Positions 43,731-55,500 of a stretch of DNA of 64,000 nucleotides are shown here, in pieces (within the stretch, counting starts at the first letter, position 1; each line of letters opens with the position of its first letter). The translations under genes were made by a program, and so were the position numbers. The notes beneath the pieces are model-generated. The model saw nothing but the letters and a program-made list of their open reading frames with translations, was not told where the DNA came from and did not search any database. The DNA comes from Rudanella lutea DSM 19387 (GTDB taxonomy: Bacteria > Bacteroidota > Bacteroidia > Cytophagales > Spirosomataceae), in NCBI RefSeq assembly GCF_000383955.1, contig NZ_KB913013.1, positions 1,387,621 to 1,451,620 of the forward strand. Reading direction: 5' to 3'.

Positions 43731-44822
43731 TTAAAATCCCACTTTCCCCCGGTCGGTGCGCTCGCCCGACACAGTCTGGGTTTCGAGGTTGAAAATATCG
43801 GCCAGCGTCATGGGCTCGTCGGTGCGGTGGGCATGACCCAAATGAGCCAGCAAACGGTTGGCTTTATCTTCGGAGAGCTTACCGAAGGCATAATCGACCA
43901 TCAAACGACCTTTCCGCAGCAAGGCTTTGTCGAGCAGGCTTTTGCTGGCATTGAACGTCGCAATTACCTGAATGTGCATGCAATCGGCCAACAGGCCATC
44001 CGTCAGGTTTAGAATATTCGATACGCTGTTGGTATCGCCCCCTGCCTCGCGCGATTGCAGAATCCGCTCGGCATCTTCAATAATGAGTACCGATTCGCGG
44101 TGATCCAGCAAAAAGGGAATAAACTCGGGCGATGTGAGGAAATTGGTCATGTAGGGCGGCAGAATGAGCATATCCTTCTTGACCAGCGAACTGAGCAGCT
44201 TAATGTACGTTGTTTTGCCCGTACCCGGCTCGCCATGCAGCAGCACCAGCCCTTTCGATTTGGGCAGTTGCAACAGATTGAGCAGCCTGTCGTGGACGGG
44301 GGCAAAATCGTCGTTATAGTGCAGGTTCACGTCAATATCGGGCGGCACAATATCGACCCGTTCGGTGTGTAGCCCGCCCAATCCACTCTGAATAAGGTAA
44401 ATGTGGGTCTGATTTTCCTCGTGCTCGTACTTGAAGCTGTATGCCCCATCGAGCAAGGCTCGCATGGTTTCTTCATCGCGGTACAGTCCCTGCATTCGGC
44501 AGAAACGATCCCCCAAGAACTCCAGCTTCAGCACCACCCCCTTCTCGTGCTGGTAAATCTGCTCAGCAACGTGCCAACCTTGTTCGTTCAGCCGCATCGA
44601 CGCATTGATCGGGGTAAACTGCCGCTCCACGAGCCACTCGCGCAGGGCAGGCCGGAAATCATCACTGAAATAGATGTAATTCGGGTAGCCCCCAAACGTC
44701 TGCACAAAGTACGGCGCAATAGGAAACTCGCGTTCTAAGTCGTTCGGGATATACAAATTATGAATCGTAGCGGGCACGGGTGAGCTATCGTTCATCCAGT
44801 GAAGAGAGTGTTGCGCTTTCAA
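43731..44822 (-). CDS. AAA-family ATPase of unknown role
   Basis: 363 residues. An N-terminal domain of about 190 residues of unknown type (PNYIYFSDDFRPALREWLVE, YSFKYEHEENQTHIYLI) precedes a single AAA module: Walker A GEPGTGKTT (197-205), Walker B VLIIEDAE (245-252), a sensor-1-like VIATFNASK and an arginine-bearing DKALLRKGRL. No signal peptide. Such single-AAA proteins remodel protein complexes, but the target here is unknown. ATG 44822 is used; a second Met ten codons in is also possible. It is a lone minus-strand gene before the T9SS locus. Confidence 0.85.
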   Translation of the reverse strand: MKAQHSLHWMNDSSPVPATIHNLYIPNDLEREFPIAPYFVQTFGGYPNYIYFSDDFRPALREWLVERQFTPINASMRLNEQGWHVAEQIYQHEKGVVLKLEFLGDRFCRMQGLYRDEETMRALLDGAYSFKYEHEENQTHIYLIQSGLGGLHTERVDIVPPDIDVNLHYNDDFAPVHDRLLNLLQLPKSKGLVLLHGEPGTGKTTYIKLLSSLVKKDMLILPPYMTNFLTSPEFIPFLLDHRESVLIIEDAERILQSREAGGDTNSVSNILNLTDGLLADCMHIQVIATFNASKSLLDKALLRKGRLMVDYAFGKLSEDKANRLLAHLGHAHRTDEPMTLADIFNLETQTVSGERTDRGKVGF

Positions 44823-44890
44823 CGGTTGACAGGCGTAGGGGCCATTAGACAGCCGTCATGACCCTTGCGGATTCACGGCGGCTTACAAAG

Positions 44891-45814
44891 TTAAAACGTA
44901 AATCCTTCCAGATTTGGCGTGTACCGAAACAGTAGCTCAACCACACCCCGCTGAAACGTATTGACCGGGGCTTCGGGCGTCTGGGTGTTGTACGTAATAC
45001 CGAGCCGGATGGGGTTGGTAAGCTGGTACTCACCCGAAATTTGCAGATAGCTAAGTGGTGTAAAGCCGAGGCTGTTGCGCCGGTACGACAACCCCACGCC
45101 CACTTTTTCCCGATACCACGCTTTGGCGTTGAAGTCGGTGCCAAGTGGGCGGCCCTGCGCCTGCGTGACCAGCACCGACGGGTACAGCAACAAATCTTCG
45201 ACCGGCTGGAGCTTCGTACCCAGTTGTACGAATAAAGGGCGTGCCGACCGGAACAAGGTACGGCCCGCTAATTGGTATTCTTTGGCGATAAACTCCGGCA
45301 TGGATACCCCACCGAAAAACGTGTCAGACTGGTAATACACCCCAAACCCCACGCTCGGAAAAGCCTTGTTGACAACGGTGAGCAAGTCGCCTACGGGCAA
45401 AAAACTAACCCCACCGGTAGCCCCAACGGACAGGCTGGCGTCGTTGGGCAGGTTCATCCAGTAAGCCGCGCTGGCGTAGATTCCGGTGGTACTGAACGTG
45501 CTCATCCGGTCGTTGAGGGCTTGCAGGCCAAGGCCAATTTTGGCATCGGCCACGGCCCCGTCGATGGCCAGACTCTGTGTCACGGGCGATGCGCCACCAC
45601 CCCGAAAGCCTTGCCCCTGTGCCAGATTAAACATCTTCCGGCGAAACATGGCCGTCAGGTGCATGGTCTCGCGGTTGCCGGCATAGGCCGGGTTTATCGC
45701 CATCGGATTGAACTGATACTGATAATACAGAACTTCTTTCTGGGCTTTTGCGGGCACGACCAAAGCACACCCAAGCACAAGCAGAAACGCAATACGTTGG
45801 TAAACGGAAGCCAT
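44891..45814 (-). CDS. PorP/SprF-family type IX secretion outer-membrane protein
   Basis: 307 residues, signal peptide ending LVVPAKAQ. The typical start of mature PorP/SprF proteins is present (QYQFNPMAINPAYAGNRETM), followed by an outer-membrane beta-barrel (VGLQALNDRMSTFSTTGIYA, GVGLSYRRNSLGFTPLSYLQ). These proteins help T9SS cargo with type B sorting domains reach or anchor at the surface. It is last in the minus-strand order adhesin, PorP, PorE-like, PorP, so it probably serves the 3.8-kilo-residue adhesin at 49596-60968. Confidence 0.9.
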   Translation of the reverse strand: MASVYQRIAFLLVLGCALVVPAKAQKEVLYYQYQFNPMAINPAYAGNRETMHLTAMFRRKMFNLAQGQGFRGGGASPVTQSLAIDGAVADAKIGLGLQALNDRMSTFSTTGIYASAAYWMNLPNDASLSVGATGGVSFLPVGDLLTVVNKAFPSVGFGVYYQSDTFFGGVSMPEFIAKEYQLAGRTLFRSARPLFVQLGTKLQPVEDLLLYPSVLVTQAQGRPLGTDFNAKAWYREKVGVGLSYRRNSLGFTPLSYLQISGEYQLTNPIRLGITYNTQTPEAPVNTFQRGVVELLFRYTPNLEGFTF

Positions 45815-45988
45815 AGTTGAGGGATGAAACGTCCTGAAAATTCGCCTATACCAGCCAACTTTCCTATTCCTACCGGCAGATTCTTCACAAAAACAACGTG
45901 CGTACCGACTGGCTACCGGCCCGAAATACCGCGCCCAAACGGGCTACAGATTCGAAACCAACGGCAAATCGATACGCACGCAAACGGT

Positions 45989-48418
45989 TTACTTCTTCGC
46001 TCCCTCAGCCAACGACAAAATCTTGATTTCGGTCCGTCGGTTCTGCTGGTGCTCCTCTTCGGGGCAGTTTACACCGTCTTTACACTTGTTTACGAGCAGG
46101 CTCTCGCCGTATCCTTTGGCCACAAGCCGGGTTGGCTTAATACCTTTCGACTTCAGATACGCCACGGCCGCTTTGGCCCGGTTGCTCGACAATGTTTTGT
46201 TGTATTGTGCACTTGACCGGCTATCCGTATGCGACCGCATTTCGATGGTCATGGAAGGATACTTTTTCATTAACTCAACCAGCTTATCCAGTTCCGCAGC
46301 CGCATCGGTACGGATGTTAAACTTGTTGAGGTCGTAGTAGATGTTTTCTACCTTGATGACATCGCCCTTCTTAAACATCACCAGATCGGTTGTGCCAACG
46401 CCCTCTTTGTTAATCTTACTGCCCATAGTACCCATGTTGTCTTTCATGGCCTCCAGGGTGTAGTCGCAGCCTGCTTTGGTTTCGAAGCTGTACGAGCCAT
46501 CTTCGCCCGTGATTACCTCCTGCGTTGTACCGTCGCATTCGTTGCGCAGCACCACTTTCACACCCGCAATGGGTTTCTTGTCCAGTTGGGTGGTTACGCG
46601 GCCCCGTAGCGTGTTTTTAGCCACCACCGGTTCGATGGGGACAGGCTTGGCAAGGGGAATTTCGAGCCGAGTAGGCTGGTCATCCTGCAACGAGTGGCTG
46701 GAGAAACCAATTTTATTGTCCTGATACCCTTCGCTGCTGGCCAGGAACCGGAACTCATTGTCGGGGTCGAGACAAATACGTACGTTTCCTTCGGCATCTG
46801 TTTTCAGCTCGCGTTTGTCGCTTGCATTGTCGGTGTCTTCAACCGCCAGCGAGGCATTTGCCAAAGGGGCTTTTGACTGCGCATCGACCACCACAACCAC
46901 CAGCTCGCGACAGGGGAAGGCCGAGCCCTCGCGCCGGAAGCGGTAAATATCATCGTCGGCACCTCCATTTCGGCGGTTGCTGCTGAAGTACCCCAGCTTC
47001 CGTTCGCCGTCTGTCACAATGCCAAAGTCATCCTTGTTTGAATTGATGGGCTCACCCATATTGATCACCGTTTTGGCTTTCAGACCATCATTCGACATGG
47101 GTGCGAAGAAGATATCCAGATCGCCCAGACCGGCATGACCGTCTGACGAGAAGTACAAACTGCCTTTCTCGTCTACAAACGGGAATAGTTCATTCCCTTT
47201 GGTGTTCACCTCAGGCCCCAGATTAACGGGCGTTCCCCAGCGGTCTTTCTCCCAACGTGCCACGTAAATATCCGTTCCACCGAACCCGCCGGGCATATCC
47301 GACGCAAAGTAGAGCATCTGATCGGGTTCACCGTTGGCGCCAGGACCCAGCGAGGGGTGACCCGTTGAGTATTCATTGCTGTTAAAAACTAATTCTTTGG
47401 CCTCGGCCCACACACCGTTTTTCTGCTCGGCTGCGTAGAGTTTGAGCTTATTGACTCCATCCGACGACTCGCGGTATTTACCATCCGTATAGTTATTCCG
47501 GGTAAAAATAACGCGTGTACCATCTTTACTGAACGTGGCTGGCCCCTCGTGGTACTTGGTGTTGAGCGATTGGCTAAACCGGGCCGATTCGGTGATGGGC
47601 TTATCTTCGTATCCCAGTCCCTCGTTGACATTGATACCGCCAAAGTGTCCCACCGTTCGTGAATCGTTGGACGTGGGGGGCGTGTACTCGTCGCGACCCA
47701 GCGCCCGCGTTCCCTGGTTTGTGCGTGTGGTTTGAGCCGTTGCTTTGGTACCGCCTACACTGGCCGTTTTTACCGCCTTCACACTTTTACGCTCGGGCAT
47801 GTAGTACAAATCCAGAAACGGGGTTTCGTTCCAGTTGAAAACCCGCTTCAATAGCTTATTGTCATTGCCCTGTGTCGATACAAAAACAAAACCGTCTTTG
47901 TACAGCATCGGGCTAAATTCAGCTTTGTTGGTATTGACGTTGAGGAAGTCAACTTTGTAGCTACCTGCATTGCGCGACAGCACACTGACATCGCGGTACA
48001 GCTTTGAAAAAGTAGGGCCACGCGAGTCGTCTTTCTGCACGGCATTGTATTTCTCGTAGGCTTCCTGGGCCTCGCGGTACTTGCCGTTGCTGGCCAGCGC
48101 CTGCGCATAGTACAAATAGCACTGCGCATACTCGGTGGGCAGATCACCATCGGCGATCAACTCCCGATAAACGCGCTCAGCCGATTGGGTATCGCGTACC
48201 TGCCGATAGCTGTAGGCCAGTTTGGCACGGGCCGCCCGCACATCGGCTTTCGATACGACTGTGTTGGTTTGCAGGGCCTGCTCATACAGATCAGCCGCTT
48301 TAGAATACGCCAGCATATCGAACTGGCGGTCAGCTTGTTTGACAATCGACTGCGACAGGGCCGGGGTAGCCAGCAGTCCCAGCCACAGCCAGAGGGCGTG
48401 TTTAGAGGTACGTAACAT
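45989..48418 (-). CDS. PorE-like OmpA-family T9SS protein (TPR, propeller, CRD, OmpA)
   Basis: 809 residues from ATG 48418 (MLRTSKHALWLWLGLLATPA), signal peptide ending TPALSQ. Domain order: TPR-like helices (about 25-150), PD40 beta-propeller (about 160-500), carboxypeptidase-regulatory-like beta domain (about 530-680), and C-terminal OmpA peptidoglycan-binding domain (about 690-805, MRSHTDSRSSAQYN ... LSSNRAKAAVAYL). This is the layout described for Porphyromonas PorE, which ties the T9SS to peptidoglycan. It lies between two PorP/SprF genes, supporting that role. Distal Lys-rich tail LSLAEGAKK. Confidence 0.88.
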   Translation of the reverse strand: MLRTSKHALWLWLGLLATPALSQSIVKQADRQFDMLAYSKAADLYEQALQTNTVVSKADVRAARAKLAYSYRQVRDTQSAERVYRELIADGDLPTEYAQCYLYYAQALASNGKYREAQEAYEKYNAVQKDDSRGPTFSKLYRDVSVLSRNAGSYKVDFLNVNTNKAEFSPMLYKDGFVFVSTQGNDNKLLKRVFNWNETPFLDLYYMPERKSVKAVKTASVGGTKATAQTTRTNQGTRALGRDEYTPPTSNDSRTVGHFGGINVNEGLGYEDKPITESARFSQSLNTKYHEGPATFSKDGTRVIFTRNNYTDGKYRESSDGVNKLKLYAAEQKNGVWAEAKELVFNSNEYSTGHPSLGPGANGEPDQMLYFASDMPGGFGGTDIYVARWEKDRWGTPVNLGPEVNTKGNELFPFVDEKGSLYFSSDGHAGLGDLDIFFAPMSNDGLKAKTVINMGEPINSNKDDFGIVTDGERKLGYFSSNRRNGGADDDIYRFRREGSAFPCRELVVVVVDAQSKAPLANASLAVEDTDNASDKRELKTDAEGNVRICLDPDNEFRFLASSEGYQDNKIGFSSHSLQDDQPTRLEIPLAKPVPIEPVVAKNTLRGRVTTQLDKKPIAGVKVVLRNECDGTTQEVITGEDGSYSFETKAGCDYTLEAMKDNMGTMGSKINKEGVGTTDLVMFKKGDVIKVENIYYDLNKFNIRTDAAAELDKLVELMKKYPSMTIEMRSHTDSRSSAQYNKTLSSNRAKAAVAYLKSKGIKPTRLVAKGYGESLLVNKCKDGVNCPEEEHQQNRRTEIKILSLAEGAKK

Positions 48419-48612
48419 ACACTGTAGGTGTTGGGAGTCGGTATACCGAACCGTCGGGCAACAAAAAAGGTATATTCTCGACAGTGCCGTTGGGCATCCA
48501 TAAAGAATATACCTCTGATTAAGCAAAAACAACGCCAAAATCGACCGTTGTGTGTTTCTTATTAAACGATTGGGACTTCCGTTACCAGAAGCCCCAATCG
48601 AATTAAGAACTC

Positions 48613-49590
48613 TTAGAAGTAGCGCGGAGTCAGAATCTTGCTCTTCCCGAAACCGAATTCGTAGCGGAGCATCAATTCGTGCGAGCTGGGGGCTACCTGC
48701 CCCAGGCGGCTCACCGTGCGATCGTAGGCATAACCCAACCGAAACTGATCGCTCATTTGCAGTTCAACCATACCGACTACGGCATCGTTGGTGTACTCTG
48801 TAAACGAGTAGAACTGATTCTTACGGAGTGATACACCCAGGGCTACACGGTCGTTGATCCAGAGGTTTACGTTACCATCGAAACCCAGCGGAGCGCCTTC
48901 AGCGTACTTCACCAGCATTGATGGCTTCAGCTTGAGCACCTGGCTCAGACCCACCACAAAACCAGCCGCTGCGTAGGCGTGCCGACGAACAACGGCCCGG
49001 TTGACACCCGAATCGTAATCGCTAAGGCGGTTTTTGATCAGCCGGGGCACCGAAACGCTCAGGTACGAGCGGTCGTTGCTGAGGTAGATACCCGTTCCGA
49101 AGTTAGGCAACATCTTGTTGATGTTCTGCGCAAACGCCGGGTCGGCCGACACCCCCGCTGGCACCAGCTGCACCTCGGTGAGCCGGGCGGTCAGGTTGGT
49201 AACACCCCCTTGCAGGCCCAGGGCCAGCGTGGTCCGGTTTCCCATCTTGATCCGGAAGGCGTATGAAGCCATCGCCCCCGTTTCGTTGAAGAGACCGATC
49301 CGGTCGTTGTACACCTGCAAACCAACGCCAACCCGTTCGCGGTTCAGGGGCATATCGATCGTGAAGGTTCCGGTTTGCGGTGCCCCTTCCAGACCAACCC
49401 ACTGGCTACGGTACAGTGCCGTAGCGCTCAGGACGTCGCGGCTCCCCGCATACGCTGGGTTCAGCGCCAGCATGTTAAACATGTACTGGGAGAACTGCTT
49501 GTCCTGCTGCGCCCAGGCCCGGCTGCCGCCGGCCCAGGAGGCCAGCAGCAGCACGACTGCCCAAAGTTTAGTTGAAAACTTGTTAGACAT
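48613..49590 (-). CDS. PorP/SprF-family type IX secretion outer-membrane protein
   Basis: 325 residues, signal peptide ending GGSRAWAQ. Family start motif SQYMFNMLALNPAYAGSRDV, then RSQWVGLEGAPQTGTFTIDM and repeated barrel strands ending YEFGFGKSKILTPRYF. It is a paralogue of 44891-45814. The stop of the giant adhesin at 49596 is 6 bp upstream of this ATG, so the two genes are almost certainly co-transcribed, with SprF-type function dedicated to that adhesin (compare the sprB-sprF pairing in Flavobacterium). Confidence 0.92.
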   Translation of the reverse strand: MSNKFSTKLWAVVLLLASWAGGSRAWAQQDKQFSQYMFNMLALNPAYAGSRDVLSATALYRSQWVGLEGAPQTGTFTIDMPLNRERVGVGLQVYNDRIGLFNETGAMASYAFRIKMGNRTTLALGLQGGVTNLTARLTEVQLVPAGVSADPAFAQNINKMLPNFGTGIYLSNDRSYLSVSVPRLIKNRLSDYDSGVNRAVVRRHAYAAAGFVVGLSQVLKLKPSMLVKYAEGAPLGFDGNVNLWINDRVALGVSLRKNQFYSFTEYTNDAVVGMVELQMSDQFRLGYAYDRTVSRLGQVAPSSHELMLRYEFGFGKSKILTPRYF

Positions 49591-49595
49591 CGGTA

Positions 49596-52500
49596 TTAGC
49601 GGTTAATCGTCATGTAACGTACGTAAGTCCGGCCGTTCTCGAGTTTCACACGGTAGAAGTACGTGCCATCTGGCAAGCCGGTGGTTCCACCCGTACGAAT
49701 TCCTGTGTTCGACGTACCATCCCAATCGTTTTTGTAGTCGTCACTCTTGTAGACTACGTGGCCCCAGCGGTTGAACACTTCGAGTGATACCGTCTGGTTC
49801 TGCGCACCCCGGATCACGAACACGTCGTTGATGTTATCACCGTTCGGCGAGAAGCCTTCTGGGATAAAGATCGCCGAGTCGGTTACACGGAGTGAGAGCG
49901 GAGTAGCCTCGCCTTCCATCGAGTCGGTTGGGTTCCGGTTACCGTTGACGTCAGGGTTGAGGCCATTCGTCGAGATATCCGTTACCGTCATCGTGTTCGA
50001 AAGTGCGCTGGCGTATGCCGTATTGAGGAACGTGTTGGTCAAACCATTCGACCGAACATTCACGACAAACCGCAGGGTATCCGTCCGTCCGGCACCGAGG
50101 GTGCTGCTTTCTGGAATTACCAGGCGCACATCCGAATCACCGTTGAACGCTGGGTTCGGCTTGAGTCCACTTGTTGCTGATACAATTGGCGTGCCAATTA
50201 CTTTGAACGAAGCGCCGGTCTGCTCATTAAATACTTTAGAGAGCGTATCGGTGATCGTCACGTTCGTCAGCGTTACGGTACCGAAGTTCTTCACAACGGC
50301 TTCGTACACCACATCGTAGCTACCATCTTCCTTCAGCAGGGTATCCTTCACAGCGAGGGCGATACCGATAAACGAGCGGTTCGGTACGCTGTTCAGAATA
50401 ACCGGCGTCGGCTTGTTGCTGGTGCGCGGATCGAGCGTATTCATCGGATCGGGGTTTGCACCGGCCGTCGATGTATCGGCTACCATCTCACCACCCAGCG
50501 TACGGGCCGTAGCCACCGCTGAGTTATAGAACGTCAGCGAGTCAGCATTCTTCACGTTCACACGGACTACAAAGTTCAGGCTGCGGCTGGCACCCTTGGG
50601 CAGTGTGCTCAGGGTATCAACCAGCATCTTCGTCATCAGACCCTGACCCGTGTAGAGCGAGTCTACCGTGAGGCCAGCGTCGGCCGTTGGCCGAATCCGG
50701 TTGCTCAGGATCAGAGCGCCCCGGTTGAACGTGTTCGCGAGGTTATCGACTACCTGTACTTTGGTCAGGTCTGCCGTACCGAGGTTCGACAGCTTGATGG
50801 TGTACGGTACATCGAATACGCCTTCTTCAACCATCACCGGCGTACCTACCGACTTAGCCACACCCAGGAGGGCGTCGGGCAGATCGAAGCGTACCGGCGT
50901 CTTGAGTTCGCCAGCCGGAGCTGGGTTCACACCGTTGTTTGAGAGGTCAGTTACCGTCAGGGTCGTGCTGGCTACCGTAGCCGAGCCGATTACCTGTGAG
51001 TAGAACGGACCGTTGTTGCCATTCGGCGTGACGTTGATCGTGATCATCACCGAATCCATTTCGCCTACCGCCAGCTTGCTGTCGGGGAGAATCAGATTCA
51101 CGTTGGTGCTGCCGTTGAAGCCCGTGTTGGCGAGCAGGTTGCTGCCTGAGCGGGTGGTTGGGCCACTCACAACCGAGAACGTTGCCGGTGCAAATGACTT
51201 AGCCAGGCTGTCGGTGAGCGAAACGTTCACGAGTTCTTTCTCGCCGAAGTTCTTCACCGTTACCTTGTACGTCACGTTGTACGAGTTGTCGGGCTGCTTC
51301 ACTGTCGATACCGCGGCCAGGGCTACACCGATCGGCGTAACAGGCGTGGCTGGCAGGTTCTGCAACGTAAACACCGTCGCACTGGCGTTGTTGTTCGGGT
51401 TGCCGTCTCCGTCTGGATCAGCGTCCGCACCGTTTACCGAAGCATCTTCAGTCGTCATTCCGTTGGCCATTGCCGAAGCCATTGCCGTGTTCGAGAATGT
51501 ACGATTCGAGTTGTTCGGATCAAGCTTCACCGTGGCACTCACGAAGAAGTACGTCGTAGCCGATGCTTTCAGAGTGCCTTTGCCGTCGAACACTTTCGAG
51601 TCACCCGTCCGGAAGGCCGGGTTGAACGTCAGGTTGAAGTTGCTGGCATCCGTAGTCGCTACAGATACATCCTGGATCGTGTGCGTTCCGAAGACCGCTT
51701 TCAGATCATCCGTTACCTGCACGTTGGTCAGGTCCGAATCGCCGTAGTTGCGCAGGCGGAACGCGTACTCCACTTCGAAGGTGCTGTCGGTCAGCATTTT
51801 CTGGCTCACCAGCGATTTTGCCAGACCAATCATACCCGGACGAACCGCTGAGGTATCGGCTACCGTTGCGCTCGACTTGTTGTTGGCCAGGTTCGGATCG
51901 GTCTGATCCGCGTAGGTGATCTCAGCCGTGTTCACGATAGCGCCTTTCTGGGTAGCCCGTGCCTGGATTGTGAGGGTCTGCGTAGCGTTGGCCGCCAGCA
52001 CACCATACCACTTCGTTACGGCACCATTGCTTACATTATAGTCGCCCGGCAGCAGCTCCAGACCCGTCGGAATCACGTCACGTACCGTAACGTTGGTTGC
52101 CGCTTTAGGTCCTTTGTTTTCTACCGTGATCGTGTACGTTACTACTTCACCCCGGTTCAGTGCCGACTTGCTAGCCACTTTCGTGATCGCGAGGTCAGCC
52201 CGGTTGGTATCAGCAGCACAGTTGAACGTCTTCACTTCGATAGCGGCCGGGGCGCTTACGCAACCCGCTGCGTTCGTCTTGAATGCGTAGTATGTACCAT
52301 CGGTAACTGCATCGGGGCGCATAACCAGACCTGAGGTTACGAGCGGGCCGGTCCGGAAGGCGTAGCTTACGCCCGCGGTTGCCGTTTCGCTCAATGCCGT
52401 GGTCAGGTCGACCGTCGTAGCCGGGCAGGTGTTACGCTTGTTGGTAACCAGCGGAGCCGCCAATTGCGTACCTACCGTTACGGATACCGACTCCGACATC

Positions 52501-55500
52501 AGCGAGCTACAGCCAGCCGCGTCGAACACCTGCACGCTGTACACACCGCTTTGTTTTACAACGATGCGGTTGGTCGTGGCCTTGTTGCTCCAGAGGTAGC
52601 TGCTGCCGGCCGAAGCCTGCAGCACTACCGAGTCACCGTAGCAGAGGTTCGTAGAGCCCAGCACCGCGATGGTCGGAACCTCTTTCACCCCTTCAATCGT
52701 CAGCACCATGGCGTCGGTGGCGGGCACACAGGTAGAGTTACCTGTGCGCACCGTCATCGTCAGCGTTACCTTACCCGCCTGTACATCGGCCAGTGACGGC
52801 GTGTACGTGGGGGCTGCGGAGAACGGATCGCTAAACTTACCGGTACCATTGCTGGTCCACTGGATAGCGATGCCGTTTCCGGTTGCTTTACCATTCAGTT
52901 TGTACGTCTTAGCCGCACAAATCTTATCGTCACGACCAGCGTCGGCTGTCAGCGGGTTCTCAGCGCATGGGATCTGCTGGCCTTCGCAAGCGATGATACC
53001 CACGTTGATTACTGAGCCGAGGCTGTAGCAACCTGCAGTCGTTTTCTCAAATGCGTAGTAGACACCTGACGTGCTCACCGCACCTGGGTTGGCTACGCGA
53101 GTAGCCGCGCTCGGTGTTGCGCTGGTGTAGAATTCGAACACACCACCCTGAGTTGATGCAGTCGAAACAACACCCTGAGCCAGATTCACCGAAGTGAACG
53201 GACACGCGTTGGTCAGATCCTTCGTGGTTGGCGGTACTACTTTGCCACCTACTGAGATCGTCACGGGGTTCGAAGCTGCGCTCTTACAGTTGTTCGAGGT
53301 GCAGCACTGAGCCGTGTAAACCACGTTGCGAGCCGGTGTTACCGTGATCGAGTTGCCAACCTGCTCGTTTGACCAGATCGCGTAGGCACCAGCCGGGCAA
53401 CCCGTTGCTACCAGTGTGATCGGTGAGCCGAAGCAAATTGATGCGCTCGTTACCGTTGTCGTACCCGAAGTCTGGATGCTGATCGTCGGTGCGTTTGGTC
53501 CACCTACCGTGATGGTGCATGACGGAGACCAGTCGCTTACGCAAGCACCCCGGATACACTTCACGCGGTACACATGGTCGGTTGCCGTCGGCGTTACCAC
53601 GATTGAGGCACCCTTCATACCATTCGACCACTCGTACTGACCACCGGCGCAGCCCGTTGCTTCGAGCGTTGTTTGCTCACCGGCGCAGATCACCGGCTTA
53701 TTGCAGGTTACAACGGGTGGCTGTGGTACAACCACTTCCGTATCGAAGCTGTGCGACTCCTTGCTGGTGCAACCATTTACGGTGCAGGTAGCCATGAGCC
53801 ATACGTTCTGAACAACCGGTGCAATTACGATGGTGTGACCCGTCATACCGTTCGACCAGGTTACCGTACCATTTTCGCAACCGCTGGCGGTGAAGGTTAC
53901 CGAAGCACCCGCACATACCGTTGTCGACGAACCGTTGATTACCGGCGGAGCCACTACCTGTACAGCCACCGGAGCACCTGCTGCATCGAGCGATGCGCAG
54001 ATACGGTTCTGGGCAATCAGGCTCAGCACTTCGGCTGCCTTCGTTATACCCGGCCGTACAATCGACAGGTCGAGGAAGTTAGGCGTACCTGAGGTAGCGT
54101 TGTACACCAGCGTATGTACGCGGTAGTTGGCGTTCTCAGAGGCCACTGTGAAGCTTGGCGTTGGGCTCGTAGCCTGGATAACCAGATCCGTGCCTTTCGT
54201 CAGAACATACAGGGTTGAGTAACCAGCCGGTACAACCTGATTACCGTTCGGTGTAGCAGCCACCACAACCGAGTTAGCCGTTCCGGCACATACCGTACCC
54301 GACTGAGCGGTGAGTGTACCTGCCGATGCCGTGCAAGTCAGGTTCGTTACGATCGTAATCGTGTTCGATGGATCGCTCAGGCACTGACGGTACTTACAGA
54401 AGGCCTGGTAGCTCTGCGTACCCGATGCTGATACGACGATCGACGTTGTCGTTGCGTTGTTCGACCACAGTACTGAGCCTGCTGGGCAAGAAGCCGTCAG
54501 CGTTACGCTCGTGCCGGGCTGAACCGCCGTAGCTGATGCCGTAATCGTCGGTGCCGTCGGTTTCACTACCGTGATCGAGTACACTGGCGAGCTGGCACTT
54601 ACGCAGGCTCCGTTCTGGCAAGTCACTGAGTAACCCGTGGTTACCGTTGGGCTCACTGTGATGCTGGCCGTGGTTTGACCCGTGCTCCAGCGTGGTGTGC
54701 CTGTGCAATTAACTACCTCCAGTACTACCGACTCACCTGGGCAGATTACTGACTCGCTGCACACCACCGTCGGGGTTGGCATCGGCGTAATCGTGACACG
54801 GATGGTGTTCGAACGTGGCGTACCACAAGCCGAACCTTCGCGGCACACTGCATAGAACTCATTCATTTGAGCCGTTGGCGTCACCGTGATGATATTGCCG
54901 ATCTGACCCGTTGACCAAACTACCGTACCGCTGGTGCAGCCTGTAGCCGTCAGAGAGATAGGCTCATTACCACAAGTAGTCGTCTTCGAAGCGGCAATGG
55001 TTGGCGGAGTACCATTGTTGGTGTTCACCGTTACCATTTCACCGTTCGAGCTGGCGCTGCGGCACGTACCGATCTGGCAAGATGCCGAGTAGGTCGTGGT
55101 AGTGGTTGGCATCACAACGATGCTTGAACCCGTTGCACCATTGCTCCAGACAATCGTACCAGCGGCACATCCGTCGGCTACGAGCGTTACACTCTCACCT
55201 GAGCAGATGATTGGCTTGCTTGGGCGACGAACGATCGGAGCCGTTGGGTTCACGATCTGGATCGTGGCTGGTGCCGAAGGCTCGCTCAGACACTCGCGTA
55301 CTTTGCAGACAGCGAAGTAGCTGATGTTCGTTGTCGGGTTAACCACGATGCTGTTGCCCGTGCGCTGGTTGCTCCACTGGATAGTTCCGTTGGCACAACC
55401 TGATGCGGTCAGCGTTACGCTGCCACCCGAGCAGACTGACGCGCTCGATACCGTTACCGTTGGTACGGCTGGCGCTACAATCTGGATCGTGTAGTTATCC